A DNA stretch of 64,000 bases from Serratia ficaria. Lineage in GTDB: Bacteria > Pseudomonadota > Gammaproteobacteria > Enterobacterales > Enterobacteriaceae. Below, one piece after another: positions 48,916 to 58,538 of the stretch. The DNA lies in assembly GCF_900187015.1 (NCBI RefSeq), contig NZ_LT906479.1, positions 124,001-188,000 of the forward strand. The letters are read 5' to 3'. Numbering within the stretch: position 1 is the first letter of the stretch; each line of letters begins with the position of its first letter. Under the pieces are notes generated by a model, which saw nothing but the letters and a program-made list of their open reading frames with translations, made no database searches and was not told the DNA's origin. A program made the translations under genes and the position numbers.

Positions 48916-51078
48916 ATGGACGTTTCCGATCTGCTCGACAGCCTGAATGAAAAACAACGCGAAGCCGTGGCGGCGCCGCGCTGCAACCTGTTGGTTCTGG
49001 CCGGTGCGGGCAGCGGCAAAACCCGGGTGCTGGTGCATCGCATCGCCTGGCTGCTGTCGGTAGAGAACTGCTCGCCGTATTCGATCATGGCGGTGACCTT
49101 CACCAACAAGGCGGCGGCGGAAATGCGCCACCGCATCGAGCACCTGATCGGCACCAGCCAGGGCGGCATGTGGATCGGCACCTTCCACGGGCTGGCGCAC
49201 CGCCTGCTGCGCGCGCACCACATGGAAGCCAACCTGCCGCAGGACTTCCAGATCCTCGACAGCGACGACCAGCTGCGGCTGCTCAAGCGCATCGTCAAGG
49301 CGCTGAACATCGACGAGAAGCAGTGGCCGCCGCGCCAGGCGATGTGGTACATCAACGGCAAGAAAGACGAAGGCCTGCGCCCGCAGCACGTCGAAACCTA
49401 CAACAACCCGGTGGAAGCCACCTGGTTGCGCATCTACCAGGCCTATCAGGAGGCCTGCGATCGCGCCGGGCTGGTGGACTTCGCCGAGCTGCTGCTGCGC
49501 GCCCACGAACTGTGGCTGAACAAACCGCATATCCTCAACCATTACCGCGAGCGCTTCACCAACGTGCTGGTGGACGAATTCCAGGACACCAACAGCATCC
49601 AGTACGCCTGGATCCGCCTGCTGGCGGGCAACAACAGCAACGTGATGATCGTCGGCGACGATGACCAGTCGATCTACGGCTGGCGCGGTGCGCAGGTGGA
49701 AAACATCCAGCGCTTCCTGAAGGATTTCCCCGGTGCGGAGACCATCCGCCTGGAGCAGAACTACCGTTCGACCAGCAACATTCTGAAGGCGGCCAACACT
49801 CTGATCGCCAACAACGACGGGCGCATGGGCAAAAACCTGTGGACCGAGGGCGGCGAAGGCGAGCCTATCTCGATCTACTGCGCCTTCAACGAGCTCGACG
49901 AGTCGCGCTTCGTGGTCAACCGCATCAAAACCTGGCAGGACAACGGCGGCGCGCTCAACGACTGCGCCATCCTGTACCGCAGCAACGCCCAGTCGCGGGT
50001 GCTGGAAGAGGCGCTGCTGCAGACCGCGATGCCGTATCGCATCTACGGCGGCCAACGCTTCTTCGAGCGTCAGGAAATCAAGGATGCGCTGGCCTATTTG
50101 CGGTTGATCTCCAACCGCAACGACGACGCGGCCTTTGAGCGGGTGGTCAACACCCCGACGCGTGGTATCGGCGATCGCACCCTCGACGTGGTGCGCCAGG
50201 CGGCGCGCGACCGTCAGTTGACGCTGTGGCAGGCCACCCGCGCGCTGCTGCAGGACAAGGTGCTGGCCGGCCGCGCCGCGTCGGCGCTGCAGCGCTTTAC
50301 CGAACTGGTCGATTCGCTGGCGCACGAAACCGCCGAGATGCCGCTGCACGTGCAGACCGACCGGGTGATCCGCGATTCCGGGCTGTTCATCATGTATGAG
50401 CAGGAGAAGGGCGAGAAGGGCCAGGCGCGCATCGAAAACCTGGAGGAGCTGGTGACGGCGACGCGCCAGTTCAGCTATCAGGAAGAAGATCAGGATCTGA
50501 TGCCGCTGCAGGCGTTCCTGTCGCACGCGGCGCTGGAGGCGGGCGAAGGCCAGGCCGACGCCTATCAGGACGCGGTGCAGCTGATGACCCTGCACTCCGC
50601 CAAGGGGCTGGAGTTCCCGCTGGTGTTTATCGTCGGCATGGAAGAGGGCATGTTCCCGAGCCAGATGTCGCTGGATGAAGGCGGCCGGCTGGAAGAGGAA
50701 CGCCGCCTGGCCTACGTGGGCCTGACGCGCGCCATGCAGAAGCTGACGCTGACCTACGCCGAAACGCGCCGTTTGTACGGCAAAGAGGTGTATCACCGGC
50801 CGTCGCGCTTTATCGGCGAGCTGCCGGAAGACTGCGTGGAAGAGGTGCGCCTGCGCGCCAGCGTTTCGCGCCCGGTGAATCACCGCCGCATGGGCACGCC
50901 AATCAGTGAAAACGACACCGGCTACAAGCTGGGCCAGCGCGTGCGCCATGCCAAGTTCGGCGAAGGCACCATCGTGAATCTGGAAGGCAGCGGCGAACAC
51001 AGCCGGCTGCAGGTAGCCTTCCCGGGCGAAGGCATCAAGTGGCTGGTGGCGGCCTACGCTCGTTTGGAAACGGTATAA
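48916..51078 (+). CDS. uvrD: UvrD, DNA helicase II
   Basis: UvrD unwinds 3'-5' in nucleotide excision and mismatch repair. ATG 48916 gives 720 residues, the E. coli length; a longer frame from 48886 would run through the leader. The P-loop is GAGSGKT at 30-36, followed by [29 protein letters not shown] and LMTLHSAKGLEFP. The C-terminal Tudor-like end, GYKLGQRVRHAKFGEGTIVN, is present. Confidence 0.99.
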   Translation: MDVSDLLDSLNEKQREAVAAPRCNLLVLAGAGSGKTRVLVHRIAWLLSVENCSPYSIMAVTFTNKAAAEMRHRIEHLIGTSQGGMWIGTFHGLAHRLLRAHHMEANLPQDFQILDSDDQLRLLKRIVKALNIDEKQWPPRQAMWYINGKKDEGLRPQHVETYNNPVEATWLRIYQAYQEACDRAGLVDFAELLLRAHELWLNKPHILNHYRERFTNVLVDEFQDTNSIQYAWIRLLAGNNSNVMIVGDDDQSIYGWRGAQVENIQRFLKDFPGAETIRLEQNYRSTSNILKAANTLIANNDGRMGKNLWTEGGEGEPISIYCAFNELDESRFVVNRIKTWQDNGGALNDCAILYRSNAQSRVLEEALLQTAMPYRIYGGQRFFERQEIKDALAYLRLISNRNDDAAFERVVNTPTRGIGDRTLDVVRQAARDRQLTLWQATRALLQDKVLAGRAASALQRFTELVDSLAHETAEMPLHVQTDRVIRDSGLFIMYEQEKGEKGQARIENLEELVTATRQFSYQEEDQDLMPLQAFLSHAALEAGEGQADAYQDAVQLMTLHSAKGLEFPLVFIVGMEEGMFPSQMSLDEGGRLEEERRLAYVGLTRAMQKLTLTYAETRRLYGKEVYHRPSRFIGELPEDCVEEVRLRASVSRPVNHRRMGTPISENDTGYKLGQRVRHAKFGEGTIVNLEGSGEHSRLQVAFPGEGIKWLVAAYARLETV

Positions 51079-51119
51079 GAGGGTGAGTTGCAGGGGCAAG
51101 CCCCTGCAATCGTTCATGA

Positions 51120-51608
51120 TCAGTGAGGGAATCGGTCGCCGATCTGCGCGGTGGCATACCAGCGCATCACCGCTTCGGTGCCTTCGCCGCCTTCCTGCGG
51201 CGCCCAGTGCATGCAGTCTTCTTCCGTCAGCGCCTGATAAGGGCCCTGTTTCACCTCGAACACCACGCCGCCCGGATCGACCGACAGCACCGCATGCCAG
51301 GTAAATGCCGGCATCTCCAGCACTTTGGTTTCTTCGCCGAGCAGGGTGCGCTGCGTCACCATGCCGTCATCGTTGAATTGCAGCACCACAAAGCGGCCGC
51401 GCAGCGGCGTCAGCAGCTCCCAGGTCTGCGGGTGGCGGTGCGGGCGGATGTAGGTGCCGGGCTCCATGGCGATCGCCAGGCGTTGTACCGGGTCGCTTAA
51501 CTCGTCGTGCAGGGTGCGGTGCGCGCGCAGGCGGGCGACGTTGGCGGCCTGTTCGCTCATCGCGCTCAGTTCATGGGCGGTAATCTGTTTCATCGGTAAA
51601 GTCCGCAT
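51120..51608 (-). CDS. WbuC-like cupin metalloprotein
   Basis: A 162-residue cupin. ATG 51608 is preceded by AAGGGA at 8 bases; ATG 51593 is an alternative, and the long upstream frame to 51719 is basic and unlikely to be coding. The core GTYIRPHRHPQTWELLTPLRG supplies the metal-binding His residues, and EMPAFTWHAVLSV the second cupin motif. WbuC family members are often near O-antigen genes and their activity is not established. Here it stands alone between uvrD and corA, convergent with uvrD. Confidence 0.8.
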   Translation of the reverse strand: MRTLPMKQITAHELSAMSEQAANVARLRAHRTLHDELSDPVQRLAIAMEPGTYIRPHRHPQTWELLTPLRGRFVVLQFNDDGMVTQRTLLGEETKVLEMPAFTWHAVLSVDPGGVVFEVKQGPYQALTEEDCMHWAPQEGGEGTEAVMRWYATAQIGDRFPH

Positions 51609-51763
51609 GTTTATTGTCCCTTGGGGTGGCGTAAGCTTAGCAATATTCGCCGCCGCGGTCAGAGATCGCCGCGACTTTTTCTGTCTTCTCGCCCGCGGAT
51701 TACGCGCATTTTTCACCATTTGTCATGGTGATGAATTGTTGCGCAATTATCCTGTCTAACGTG

Positions 51764-51793
51764 TTGACAGACTTTTTCGTCTCGGCGTAACAT
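51764..51793 (+). promoter_or_regulatory. corA promoter
   Basis: TTGACA (51764-51769), an 18-base spacer and TAACAT (51788-51793) form a good sigma-70 promoter. Transcription would begin near 51800 and leave a leader of about 250 bases before corA. Confidence 0.7.
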
Positions 51794-51809
51794 GCGCGCA
51801 CTATTATCA

Positions 51810-51881
51810 ATGAGGACATACGCCTTGGACACACCCAGTAGATGCTGGCTCACTGACCTGCGCCGCAGGTACAACTTCTAA
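51810..51881 (+). CDS. Candidate CorA leader peptide
   Basis: ATG 51810 to TAA 51879-51881 encodes 23 residues (starting MRTYALDTPS, ending LRRRYNF) in the corA leader. The codons overlap one hairpin (ACCTGC-GCC-GCAGGT, 51856-51870), and a second perfect hairpin begins at its stop (AGGCTATC / GATAGCCT, 51881-51888 and 51899-51906). In Salmonella the corA leader holds the short ORF corL, whose translation decides Rho-dependent termination. The match here is by position and design; I cannot compare the peptide sequences. Confidence 0.6.
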   Translation: MRTYALDTPSRCWLTDLRRRYNF

Positions 51882-52047
51882 GGCTATCCCATTCTGCTGA
51901 TAGCCTTCGTGGTTGTCGGCGACTCCGCAAAGTGTCGCTATGAGTCAGATCTCTTCATGGTCTGAAACAAGCCGGTGATACGCACCCCCTCTGTTTCTGT
52001 GCTTCAACGCGTTGTCTGCACCCGTCACCATTAGGGAGTTTTGGCAC

Positions 52048-52998
52048 ATGCTAAGCGCTTTTAAATTAGATAACAGCCGCTTGTCCCGTCTGGAGCTGGA
52101 TGACTCAGATGATCTCACCACGTCGCTGTGGGTCGACCTGGTTGAGCCGGAAGAAGGCGAGCGCGAGCGCGTGCAAAACGAGCTGGGCCAAAGCCTGGCG
52201 ACGCGTCCGGAACTGGACGACATCGAAGCCTCCGCCCGCTTCTTCGAAGACGAAGACGGCCTGCATATTCACTCCTTCTTCTACTTTGAAGATGCGGAAG
52301 ATCACGCCGGCAACTCGACGGTGGCATTCACCATCCGCGACGGCCGGCTGTATACCCTGCGCGAACGCGAACTGCCGGCCTTCCGGCTGTACCGCATGCG
52401 CGCCCGCAACCTGACCATGGTCGACGGCAACGCCTACGAGCTGTTGCTGGACCTGTTCGAGACCAAAATCGAACAGCTGGCCGACGAGATCGAAAACATC
52501 TACAGCGATCTGGAAAAGCTCAGCCGGGTGATCATGGAAGGGCACCAGGGCGACGAATACGACGAAGCGCTGTCGACGCTGGCGGAGCTGGAGGATATCG
52601 GCTGGAAGGTGCGCCTGTGCCTGATGGATACCCAGCGCGCGCTGAACTTCCTGGTGCGCAAGGCGCGCCTGCCGACCGGCCAGCTGGAGCAGGCGCGCGA
52701 AGTGCTGCGCGACATCGAATCCCTGCTGCCGCACAACGAATCGCTGTTCCAGAAGGTGAACTTCCTGATGCAGGCGGCGATGGGCTTTATCAACATCGAA
52801 CAGAACCGCATCATCAAGATCTTCTCGGTGGTGTCGGTGGTGTTCCTGCCGCCGACGCTGGTGGCGTCCAGCTACGGGATGAACTTTGAGTTTATGCCGG
52901 AGCTGAAGTGGTCGTTCGGCTACCCGGGCGCCATCAGCCTGATGATCCTGGCGGGGCTGGCGCCCTATCTGTACTTCAAACGCAAGAACTGGCTTTAA
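52048..52998 (+). CDS. corA: CorA, magnesium/cobalt channel
   Basis: CorA is the main constitutive Mg2+ uptake channel, a homopentamer. ATG 52048 gives 316 residues, the E. coli length; TAGGGAG lies 9 bases before. The large acidic cytosolic domain and long stalk helix precede two C-terminal transmembrane helices, with the pore signature [10 protein letters not shown] between them and the basic KRKNWL end. Confidence 0.99.
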   Translation: MLSAFKLDNSRLSRLELDDSDDLTTSLWVDLVEPEEGERERVQNELGQSLATRPELDDIEASARFFEDEDGLHIHSFFYFEDAEDHAGNSTVAFTIRDGRLYTLRERELPAFRLYRMRARNLTMVDGNAYELLLDLFETKIEQLADEIENIYSDLEKLSRVIMEGHQGDEYDEALSTLAELEDIGWKVRLCLMDTQRALNFLVRKARLPTGQLEQAREVLRDIESLLPHNESLFQKVNFLMQAAMGFINIEQNRIIKIFSVVSVVFLPPTLVASSYGMNFEFMPELKWSFGYPGAISLMILAGLAPYLYFKRKNWL

Positions 52999-53064
52999 AC
53001 GAAACGCGCTTTGCCAACTTAGAGGTAGAATAGCCCCTCGGCTCATTCTGTTGGTAAGGCGCGC

Positions 53065-54129
53065 GTGTTGATGGAGAGGTTGCCCCGTTTGATTCAATGG
53101 TCGATTCTGTTGCTGGCTTCGCTGGCGCTGGGATTTGGCCTGCAGAGCTTCCATATACCGGCGGCGCTGCTGCTGGGGCCGATGATCGTCGGCGTCGCCA
53201 TGGGGCTGCTGGGCGCCACGGTGCGCATTGCCAAACCGCTGTTTATCGCCGCACAGGCGGTGCTGGGCTGCATGATAGCCCAAAGCCTTTCCCCCTCGAT
53301 TCTCACCCCGTTGCTCGACGACTGGCCGCTGGTGCTGCTGGTGCTGGCTGCCACGCTGTTGGCCAGCGGCATTTCCGGCTGGTGCCTGGTGCGCTTCAGC
53401 CGATTGCCCGGCCCGACCGGCGCCTGGGGTTCTTCGCCCGGCGGCGCTTCCGCCATGGTGGCGATGGCCGGCGACTTCGGCGCCGACGTGCGGCTGGTGG
53501 CGTTCATGCAGTATCTGCGGGTGCTGTTTGTCGCCACCGCCGCCGCCGTGGTGGCGCGGATCGGCCTGGGGGATGAAGCCGGCCAGGGCAGCGCGGCGCT
53601 GCAGTGGTTTCCGCCGCTGGACTGGCGCTTTCTCGCCACCCTCGGCGTCGCCGCCGCCGGCGCCTGGCTCGGGCCGCGGCTGCGCATCCCCTCCGGCGCG
53701 CTGCTGCTGCCGATGATCCTCGGCGCGGCGCTGCATTCGAGCGGCGCCATGGCGCTGCAGGTGCCGGAATGGCTGCTGGCGCTGGCTTACACCCTGATCG
53801 GCTGGAGCGTGGGGCTGCGTTTCACCCGGCCAATCTTCCTGCTGGCGTTGCGCACCTTGCCGCAGATGCTGGTGTCCATCGTGGCGCTGATGGCGTTCTG
53901 CGGGCTGCTGGCGTGGATGCTGACCCATTTCCTGCCGGTGGATATGATGACCGCCTACCTGGCGACCAGCCCGGGCGGGCTGGATACCGTGGCGATCATC
54001 GCGGCGGGCAGCCGGGTGGACATGTCGTTCGTGATGGCGATGCAGACGCTGCGGCTGTTCACCATCCTGCTGACCGGCCCGGCGATGGCGCGGTTTATTT
54101 CCAACCGCGCCTCGCCGGCGTCAACGTAG
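53065..54129 (+). CDS. AbrB-family membrane protein (duplicated-domain transporter-like)
   Basis: A 354-residue, very hydrophobic protein with two related halves of about 160 residues, as in the AbrB duplication family (E. coli AbrB/YbgN). The repeated elements are PGGASAMVAMAGDFGADVRLVAFMQYLRV in the first half and SPGGLDTVAIIAAGSRVDMSFVMAMQTLRL in the second, read as matching helices. The family is annotated as a putative transporter or regulator; activity is unknown. GTG 53065, TTG 53068 and ATG 53071 are all possible starts. It replaces yigF-yigG of E. coli between corA and rarD, and overlaps the convergent rarD by 9 bases. Confidence 0.8.
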   Translation: MLMERLPRLIQWSILLLASLALGFGLQSFHIPAALLLGPMIVGVAMGLLGATVRIAKPLFIAAQAVLGCMIAQSLSPSILTPLLDDWPLVLLVLAATLLASGISGWCLVRFSRLPGPTGAWGSSPGGASAMVAMAGDFGADVRLVAFMQYLRVLFVATAAAVVARIGLGDEAGQGSAALQWFPPLDWRFLATLGVAAAGAWLGPRLRIPSGALLLPMILGAALHSSGAMALQVPEWLLALAYTLIGWSVGLRFTRPIFLLALRTLPQMLVSIVALMAFCGLLAWMLTHFLPVDMMTAYLATSPGGLDTVAIIAAGSRVDMSFVMAMQTLRLFTILLTGPAMARFISNRASPAST

Positions 54130-55008
54130 CTTGCGCTGGGTGTAGAGCGCGTCGAGGGTAAACAGCACCAGCGCCGCCCAGATAAAGCCGAAGGTCACCA
54201 GCTTGTCCTGGCCGACGGTTTCGCCGTAGAAGGTGACCGCCAACAGGAACATCAGCGTCGGGCCGAGGTACTGGAAAAAGCCGAGCGTCGACAGGCGCAG
54301 GCGAGTGGCCGCGGCGGTGAAGAACAGCAGCGGCACGGTAGTGACGACGCCGGCGGCAATCAGCAGCAGGTTCAGCGACCAGGGATTGGCGCTCAGGTGG
54401 CTGGTCGGGCTGTCGGCGATCAGGAACAGATAAGCCGCCGCGACCGGCAGCAGCCACAGGGTCTCGATCAGCATGCCGGTCTGGGCGTCGATGGCGATCT
54501 TTTTACGCAGCAGGCCGTAGAAGGCGAAGCTGAACGCCAGCCCCAGGCCGATAATCGGCAGCGAACCGAACTGCCACAGCTGGATCAGCACGCCGGCGAA
54601 CGCCAGCGCCACCGCCAGCCACTGCATGCGGCGAAAACGTTCGCCCAGGAACAGCATCCCCAACAGCACGTTAACCAGCGGGTTGATGAAATAACCCAGG
54701 CTGGCCTCCAGCATATGGTGATTATTCACCGCCCAGATAAACAGCAGCCAGTTGCCGCCCACCAGCAGCGCGGTGACCGCCAGCAGCAGCAGCCGTTTGC
54801 GGTTCTGGCAGGCGGCGCGCACCTGCGGCCAGTTGCGGCCCAGCGAAATCAGCGCCAGCATGAAGAAGAATGACCAAATCACCCGGTGGGTGAGGATTTC
54901 ATCCGCAGGCACCTGCTGGATCAGTTTGAAATAGGCCGGGGCGATGCCCCAAATGAAATAGGCCGCCAGGGCAAAGAAAATGCCCTGCCGCGTTTGTTGT
55001 GCGTCCAT
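54121..55008 (-). CDS. rarD: RarD, EamA/DMT-family transporter
   Basis: A 295-residue ten-helix DMT transporter (E. coli RarD 296; original name from a chloramphenicol-related phenotype). It has QTRQGIFFALAAYFIWGIAPAYFK at the start and the conserved HRVIWS loop. Substrate unknown. It follows yigI by 64 bases on the same strand; the gene ends 9 bases inside the AbrB-like gene. Confidence 0.94.
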   Translation of the reverse strand: MDAQQTRQGIFFALAAYFIWGIAPAYFKLIQQVPADEILTHRVIWSFFFMLALISLGRNWPQVRAACQNRKRLLLLAVTALLVGGNWLLFIWAVNNHHMLEASLGYFINPLVNVLLGMLFLGERFRRMQWLAVALAFAGVLIQLWQFGSLPIIGLGLAFSFAFYGLLRKKIAIDAQTGMLIETLWLLPVAAAYLFLIADSPTSHLSANPWSLNLLLIAAGVVTTVPLLFFTAAATRLRLSTLGFFQYLGPTLMFLLAVTFYGETVGQDKLVTFGFIWAALVLFTLDALYTQRKLR

Positions 55009-55072
55009 GACGTTACTCTGATGGGGAAATAGAAGATGCGGTGAGTGTACTTAAGACGCTCACCGCGCACAA

Positions 55073-55543
55073 TCACCCGACCAGATAGGCGGCGGTGGCG
55101 CTGGCGAGGTGCAGGCCGTCGTGATTATGCAGCTCGGCGCGCGCCACCGCGACCTTATTGCCGCTGCGCAGCACGCTGGCGGAGGCGACGAAATGCTCGC
55201 CGCGGCCGGGGCGCAGGTAGTCGACGCGCAGATCGATGGTGCCCATGCGCGACAGGCGCGAAGCGATTTCCTCTTCGAGAAGCGGCTCCAGACGCATCAG
55301 CACGCTGCCGGCGCACGCCAGGCCGGCGGCGACGTCCAGCACCGAGGCGATCACCCCGCCGTGCAGGATTTGTTGCGCGGCGTTGCCCACCAGCTTCTGC
55401 TGATTGGTGAAGCTCAGCTCGACGTAGTCGTCGTCAAAGCGACGCAGCTCCAGCCCCAGTTCGCGGTTAAACGGCATGTGATAAACAAAGATTTCGCCAA
55501 TCTTTTGGCGGGCGACTGCAAGAGTCAGCGGTGCGGTAGACAT
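55073..55543 (-). CDS. yigI: YigI, hot-dog-fold thioesterase
   Basis: A 156-residue PaaI-like hot-dog thioesterase (E. coli YigI 155). The [15 protein letters not shown] segment carries the usual His/Asp pattern, and [14 protein letters not shown] the second. It hydrolyses acyl-CoA thioesters in vitro in E. coli; physiological role uncertain. It is transcribed towards rarD and divergent from pldA. Confidence 0.92.
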   Translation of the reverse strand: MSTAPLTLAVARQKIGEIFVYHMPFNRELGLELRRFDDDYVELSFTNQQKLVGNAAQQILHGGVIASVLDVAAGLACAGSVLMRLEPLLEEEIASRLSRMGTIDLRVDYLRPGRGEHFVASASVLRSGNKVAVARAELHNHDGLHLASATAAYLVG

Positions 55544-55735
55544 AGTTTTCGTTCTTCTTCTTGAGGGTAACGTACTGGTCAGTCCAGGTTAATGAGTTGT
55601 TGATTTTATGCTTAACCTTTGTTGCTTTCCAGACTATTCCAATAAAAGCGCTGCGCGCTGCTGTAAACCGGGCTTTGTGTGTAAAATGGCCTGTTTTTAT
55701 TTCGGGGTTAGTCTTTTTTGGAGTGAGGAAAGGTT

Positions 55736-56614
55736 ATGCGCATTTTGTCAGGGCTCGTTTCTGCCACGCTGCTGATGCCGGCGCTGGCGCTGGCTGAAGA
55801 GGCCAAAGAGCAGCACATTCATGATAATCCGGCGGTGCGCGGCAGCATTATCGCCAACATGCTGCAGGATCACGACAATCCGTTCACGCTGTATCCCTAT
55901 GAAACCAACTATGTGCTGTATACCGATACCAGCGATCTCAATAAAGAGGCCATCAGCAGCTACAACTGGGCGGACAAGGCGCGCAAGGACGAGGTGAAGT
56001 TCCAGCTCAGCCTGGCGTTCCCGCTGTGGCGCGGCATCGTTGGCGACAACTCGGTGCTCGGCGCGTCTTATACTCAGCGCTCCTGGTGGCAGCTGTCCAA
56101 CCATGGCGAATCGTCGCCGTTTCGCGAAACCAACTACGAGCCGCAGGTGTTCCTGGGCTGGGCGACCGATTACCGCTTCGCCGGCTGGACGCTGCGCGAT
56201 GTCGAAGTCGGCCTTAATCACCAGTCCAACGGCCGCTCGGAGCCGACGTCGCGCAGCTGGAATCGCGGCTACGCGCGCTTTATGGCGCAAAACGGCAACT
56301 GGCAGGTGGATCTGAAACCCTGGTTCCGCTTCTCGGAAAGCGCCAGCAGCGACGATAATCCGGACATCACCAAGTACATGGGCTATTACCGGCTGAAGGT
56401 CGGCTATGCCTGGGGCGACAGCGTGTTCAGCGTCGACGGCCATTACAACTGGAACAGCGGCTTCGGCGGCGCCGAGTTGGGCTGGAGTTATCCGATCACC
56501 AAACACGTGCGCTTCTACACCCAGGTGTTCAGCGGCTACGGTGAATCGTTGATCGATTACAACTTCCGGCAGACACGGGTGGGTGTTGGTGTCATGCTTA
56601 ACGATATTATGTAA
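55736..56614 (+). CDS. pldA: PldA, outer-membrane phospholipase A1
   Basis: PldA removes misplaced phospholipids from the outer leaflet of the outer membrane. The 292-residue precursor has a signal peptide (cleavage near ALAEEA). Catalytic residues lie in NHQSNGR: His162 and Ser164 of the precursor, equivalent to His142 and Ser144 of the mature E. coli enzyme, with Asn in SWNRGYARF. The alternating aromatic barrel strands run to the end. Confidence 0.97.
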   Translation: MRILSGLVSATLLMPALALAEEAKEQHIHDNPAVRGSIIANMLQDHDNPFTLYPYETNYVLYTDTSDLNKEAISSYNWADKARKDEVKFQLSLAFPLWRGIVGDNSVLGASYTQRSWWQLSNHGESSPFRETNYEPQVFLGWATDYRFAGWTLRDVEVGLNHQSNGRSEPTSRSWNRGYARFMAQNGNWQVDLKPWFRFSESASSDDNPDITKYMGYYRLKVGYAWGDSVFSVDGHYNWNSGFGGAELGWSYPITKHVRFYTQVFSGYGESLIDYNFRQTRVGVGVMLNDIM

Positions 56615-56693
56615 TCATATCCCGGCTATGTGCAGCGGCGGCCGTGCCGGTCGCCGCTTCGTGGGTTTGTGCCAATAAAAAATGGGGAAGTGT

Positions 56694-58526
56694 GTGTCAA
56701 CCGCAGCAGTGATAAACCGAGAGTTGCTGGCAGAGCAGGTATTACGCGATACCTTCGGCTACCAGCAGTTCCGTCCGGGCCAACAAACGATTATCAACGC
56801 AGCGATCGGCGGGCAGGATTGCCTGGTGGTGATGCCGACCGGCGGCGGTAAATCGTTGTGCTATCAAATCCCGGCGCTGGTGATGGATGGCCTGACCCTG
56901 GTGGTTTCCCCCTTGATCTCGCTGATGAAGGATCAGGTCGATCAGCTGCTGGCCTACGGCGTTTCCGCCGCCTGCTACAACTCGACGCAGAGCCGCGAGC
57001 AGCAGCTGGAAGTGATGGCGGGCTGCCGCAGCGGCCAGATCAAGATGCTGTACATCGCCCCGGAACGGCTGATGATGGACAGCTTCCTCGACCTGCTCGA
57101 CCACTGTCCGCCGGCGATGCTGGCGGTGGATGAGGCGCACTGCATTTCGCAATGGGGCCACGATTTCCGGCCGGAATACCGCGCCCTGGGCCAGCTGAAG
57201 CAGCGTTTCCCTCGCATGCCGGTGATCGCCCTGACCGCCACCGCCGACGAATCCACCCGCGGCGACATCGTGCGCCTGCTGGCGCTGCAGGATCCGCTGG
57301 TGCAGGTCAGCAGCTTCGACCGGCCGAACATCCGCTATACCCTGGTGGAAAAATTCAAACCGCTCGACCAGCTGTGGCGCTTCGTGCAGGACCAGCGCGG
57401 CAAGAGCGGCATTATTTACTGCAACAGCCGCGCCAAGGTGGAAGATACCGCGGCGCGTCTGCAAAGCCGCGGGCTGAGCGTAGGCGCCTATCACGCCGGG
57501 TTGGATAACGACCGGCGCGCGCAGGTGCAGGAAGCGTTCCAGCGCGACGATCTGCAGGTGGTGGTGGCTACCGTCGCCTTCGGCATGGGCATCAACAAAC
57601 CCAACGTGCGGTTTGTGGTGCACTTCGACATCCCGCGCAATATCGAGTCCTACTATCAGGAAACCGGCCGCGCCGGGCGCGACGGCCTGCCGGCCGAAGC
57701 CATACTGCTGTACGACCCGGCCGATATGGCCTGGTTGCGCCGTTGCCTGGAGGAGAAGCCCGCCGGGCAGCAGCTGGATATCGAACGCCACAAGCTGAAC
57801 GCCATGGGCGCCTTCGCCGAGGCGCAAACCTGCCGCCGGCTGGTGCTGCTCAACTATTTCGGCGAGGGCAAGCACGAGAACTGCGGCAACTGCGACATCT
57901 GTCTGGATCCGCCCAAGCGTTATGACGGGCTGGAGGACGCGCGCAAGGCGCTGTCCTGCGTGTACCGCGTCGGGCAGCGTTTCGGCCTGGGTTATATCGT
58001 CGAGGTGCTGCGCGGCTCCAATAACCAGCGCATCCGCGAATACGGCCACGACAAGCTGCCGGTGTACGGCATCGGCCGCGATCAGACCACCGAATTCTGG
58101 ACCAGCGTGCTGCGCCAGCTGATCCACCTGGGCTTTATCACCCAGAATATCGCCATGCACTCGGCGCTGCAGCTGACCGAGGCGGCGCGGCCGGTATTGC
58201 GCGGCGAAGTGGCGCTGCAGCTGGCGGTGCCGCGTATCCAGAGCCTGAAGCCGCGCAGCGGCGCCAACCAGAAATCCTACGGCGGCAATTACGATCGCAA
58301 GCTGTTCGCCAAGCTGCGCAAGCTGCGTAAATCGATCGCCGACGAAGAAAACATTCCGCCATACGTGGTGTTCAACGACGCCACGCTGCTGGAAATGGCC
58401 GAACAGATGCCGATCAAGGCCGGCGATCTGCTGAGCGTCAACGGCGTCGGCCAGCGCAAACTGGAGCGTTTCGGCGCGCCCTTTATGGCGATGATCCGCG
58501 ACCACCTGGACAATGATGAAGACTAA
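56694..58526 (+). CDS. recQ: RecQ, ATP-dependent DNA helicase
   Basis: RecQ is a 3'-5' superfamily 2 helicase of recombination repair. I chose GTG 56694 (610 residues, E. coli 609), because it aligns with the E. coli start and GGGGAAG sits 3 to 5 bases before; ATG 56682 overlaps that ribosome site. Motifs: [11 protein letters not shown] (motif 0), [37 protein letters not shown] and [10 protein letters not shown]. The zinc cysteines are in CRRLVLL-CGNCDIC, and the HRDC domain ends the protein. Confidence 0.97.
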   Translation: MSTAAVINRELLAEQVLRDTFGYQQFRPGQQTIINAAIGGQDCLVVMPTGGGKSLCYQIPALVMDGLTLVVSPLISLMKDQVDQLLAYGVSAACYNSTQSREQQLEVMAGCRSGQIKMLYIAPERLMMDSFLDLLDHCPPAMLAVDEAHCISQWGHDFRPEYRALGQLKQRFPRMPVIALTATADESTRGDIVRLLALQDPLVQVSSFDRPNIRYTLVEKFKPLDQLWRFVQDQRGKSGIIYCNSRAKVEDTAARLQSRGLSVGAYHAGLDNDRRAQVQEAFQRDDLQVVVATVAFGMGINKPNVRFVVHFDIPRNIESYYQETGRAGRDGLPAEAILLYDPADMAWLRRCLEEKPAGQQLDIERHKLNAMGAFAEAQTCRRLVLLNYFGEGKHENCGNCDICLDPPKRYDGLEDARKALSCVYRVGQRFGLGYIVEVLRGSNNQRIREYGHDKLPVYGIGRDQTTEFWTSVLRQLIHLGFITQNIAMHSALQLTEAARPVLRGEVALQLAVPRIQSLKPRSGANQKSYGGNYDRKLFAKLRKLRKSIADEENIPPYVVFNDATLLEMAEQMPIKAGDLLSVNGVGQRKLERFGAPFMAMIRDHLDNDED

Positions 58527-58538
58527 GGGCAATAAATC

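Noticed and set aside
48898..51117. A 739-codon open frame opposite uvrD
   Set aside because: Shadow of uvrD codon usage; no domain or start signal.
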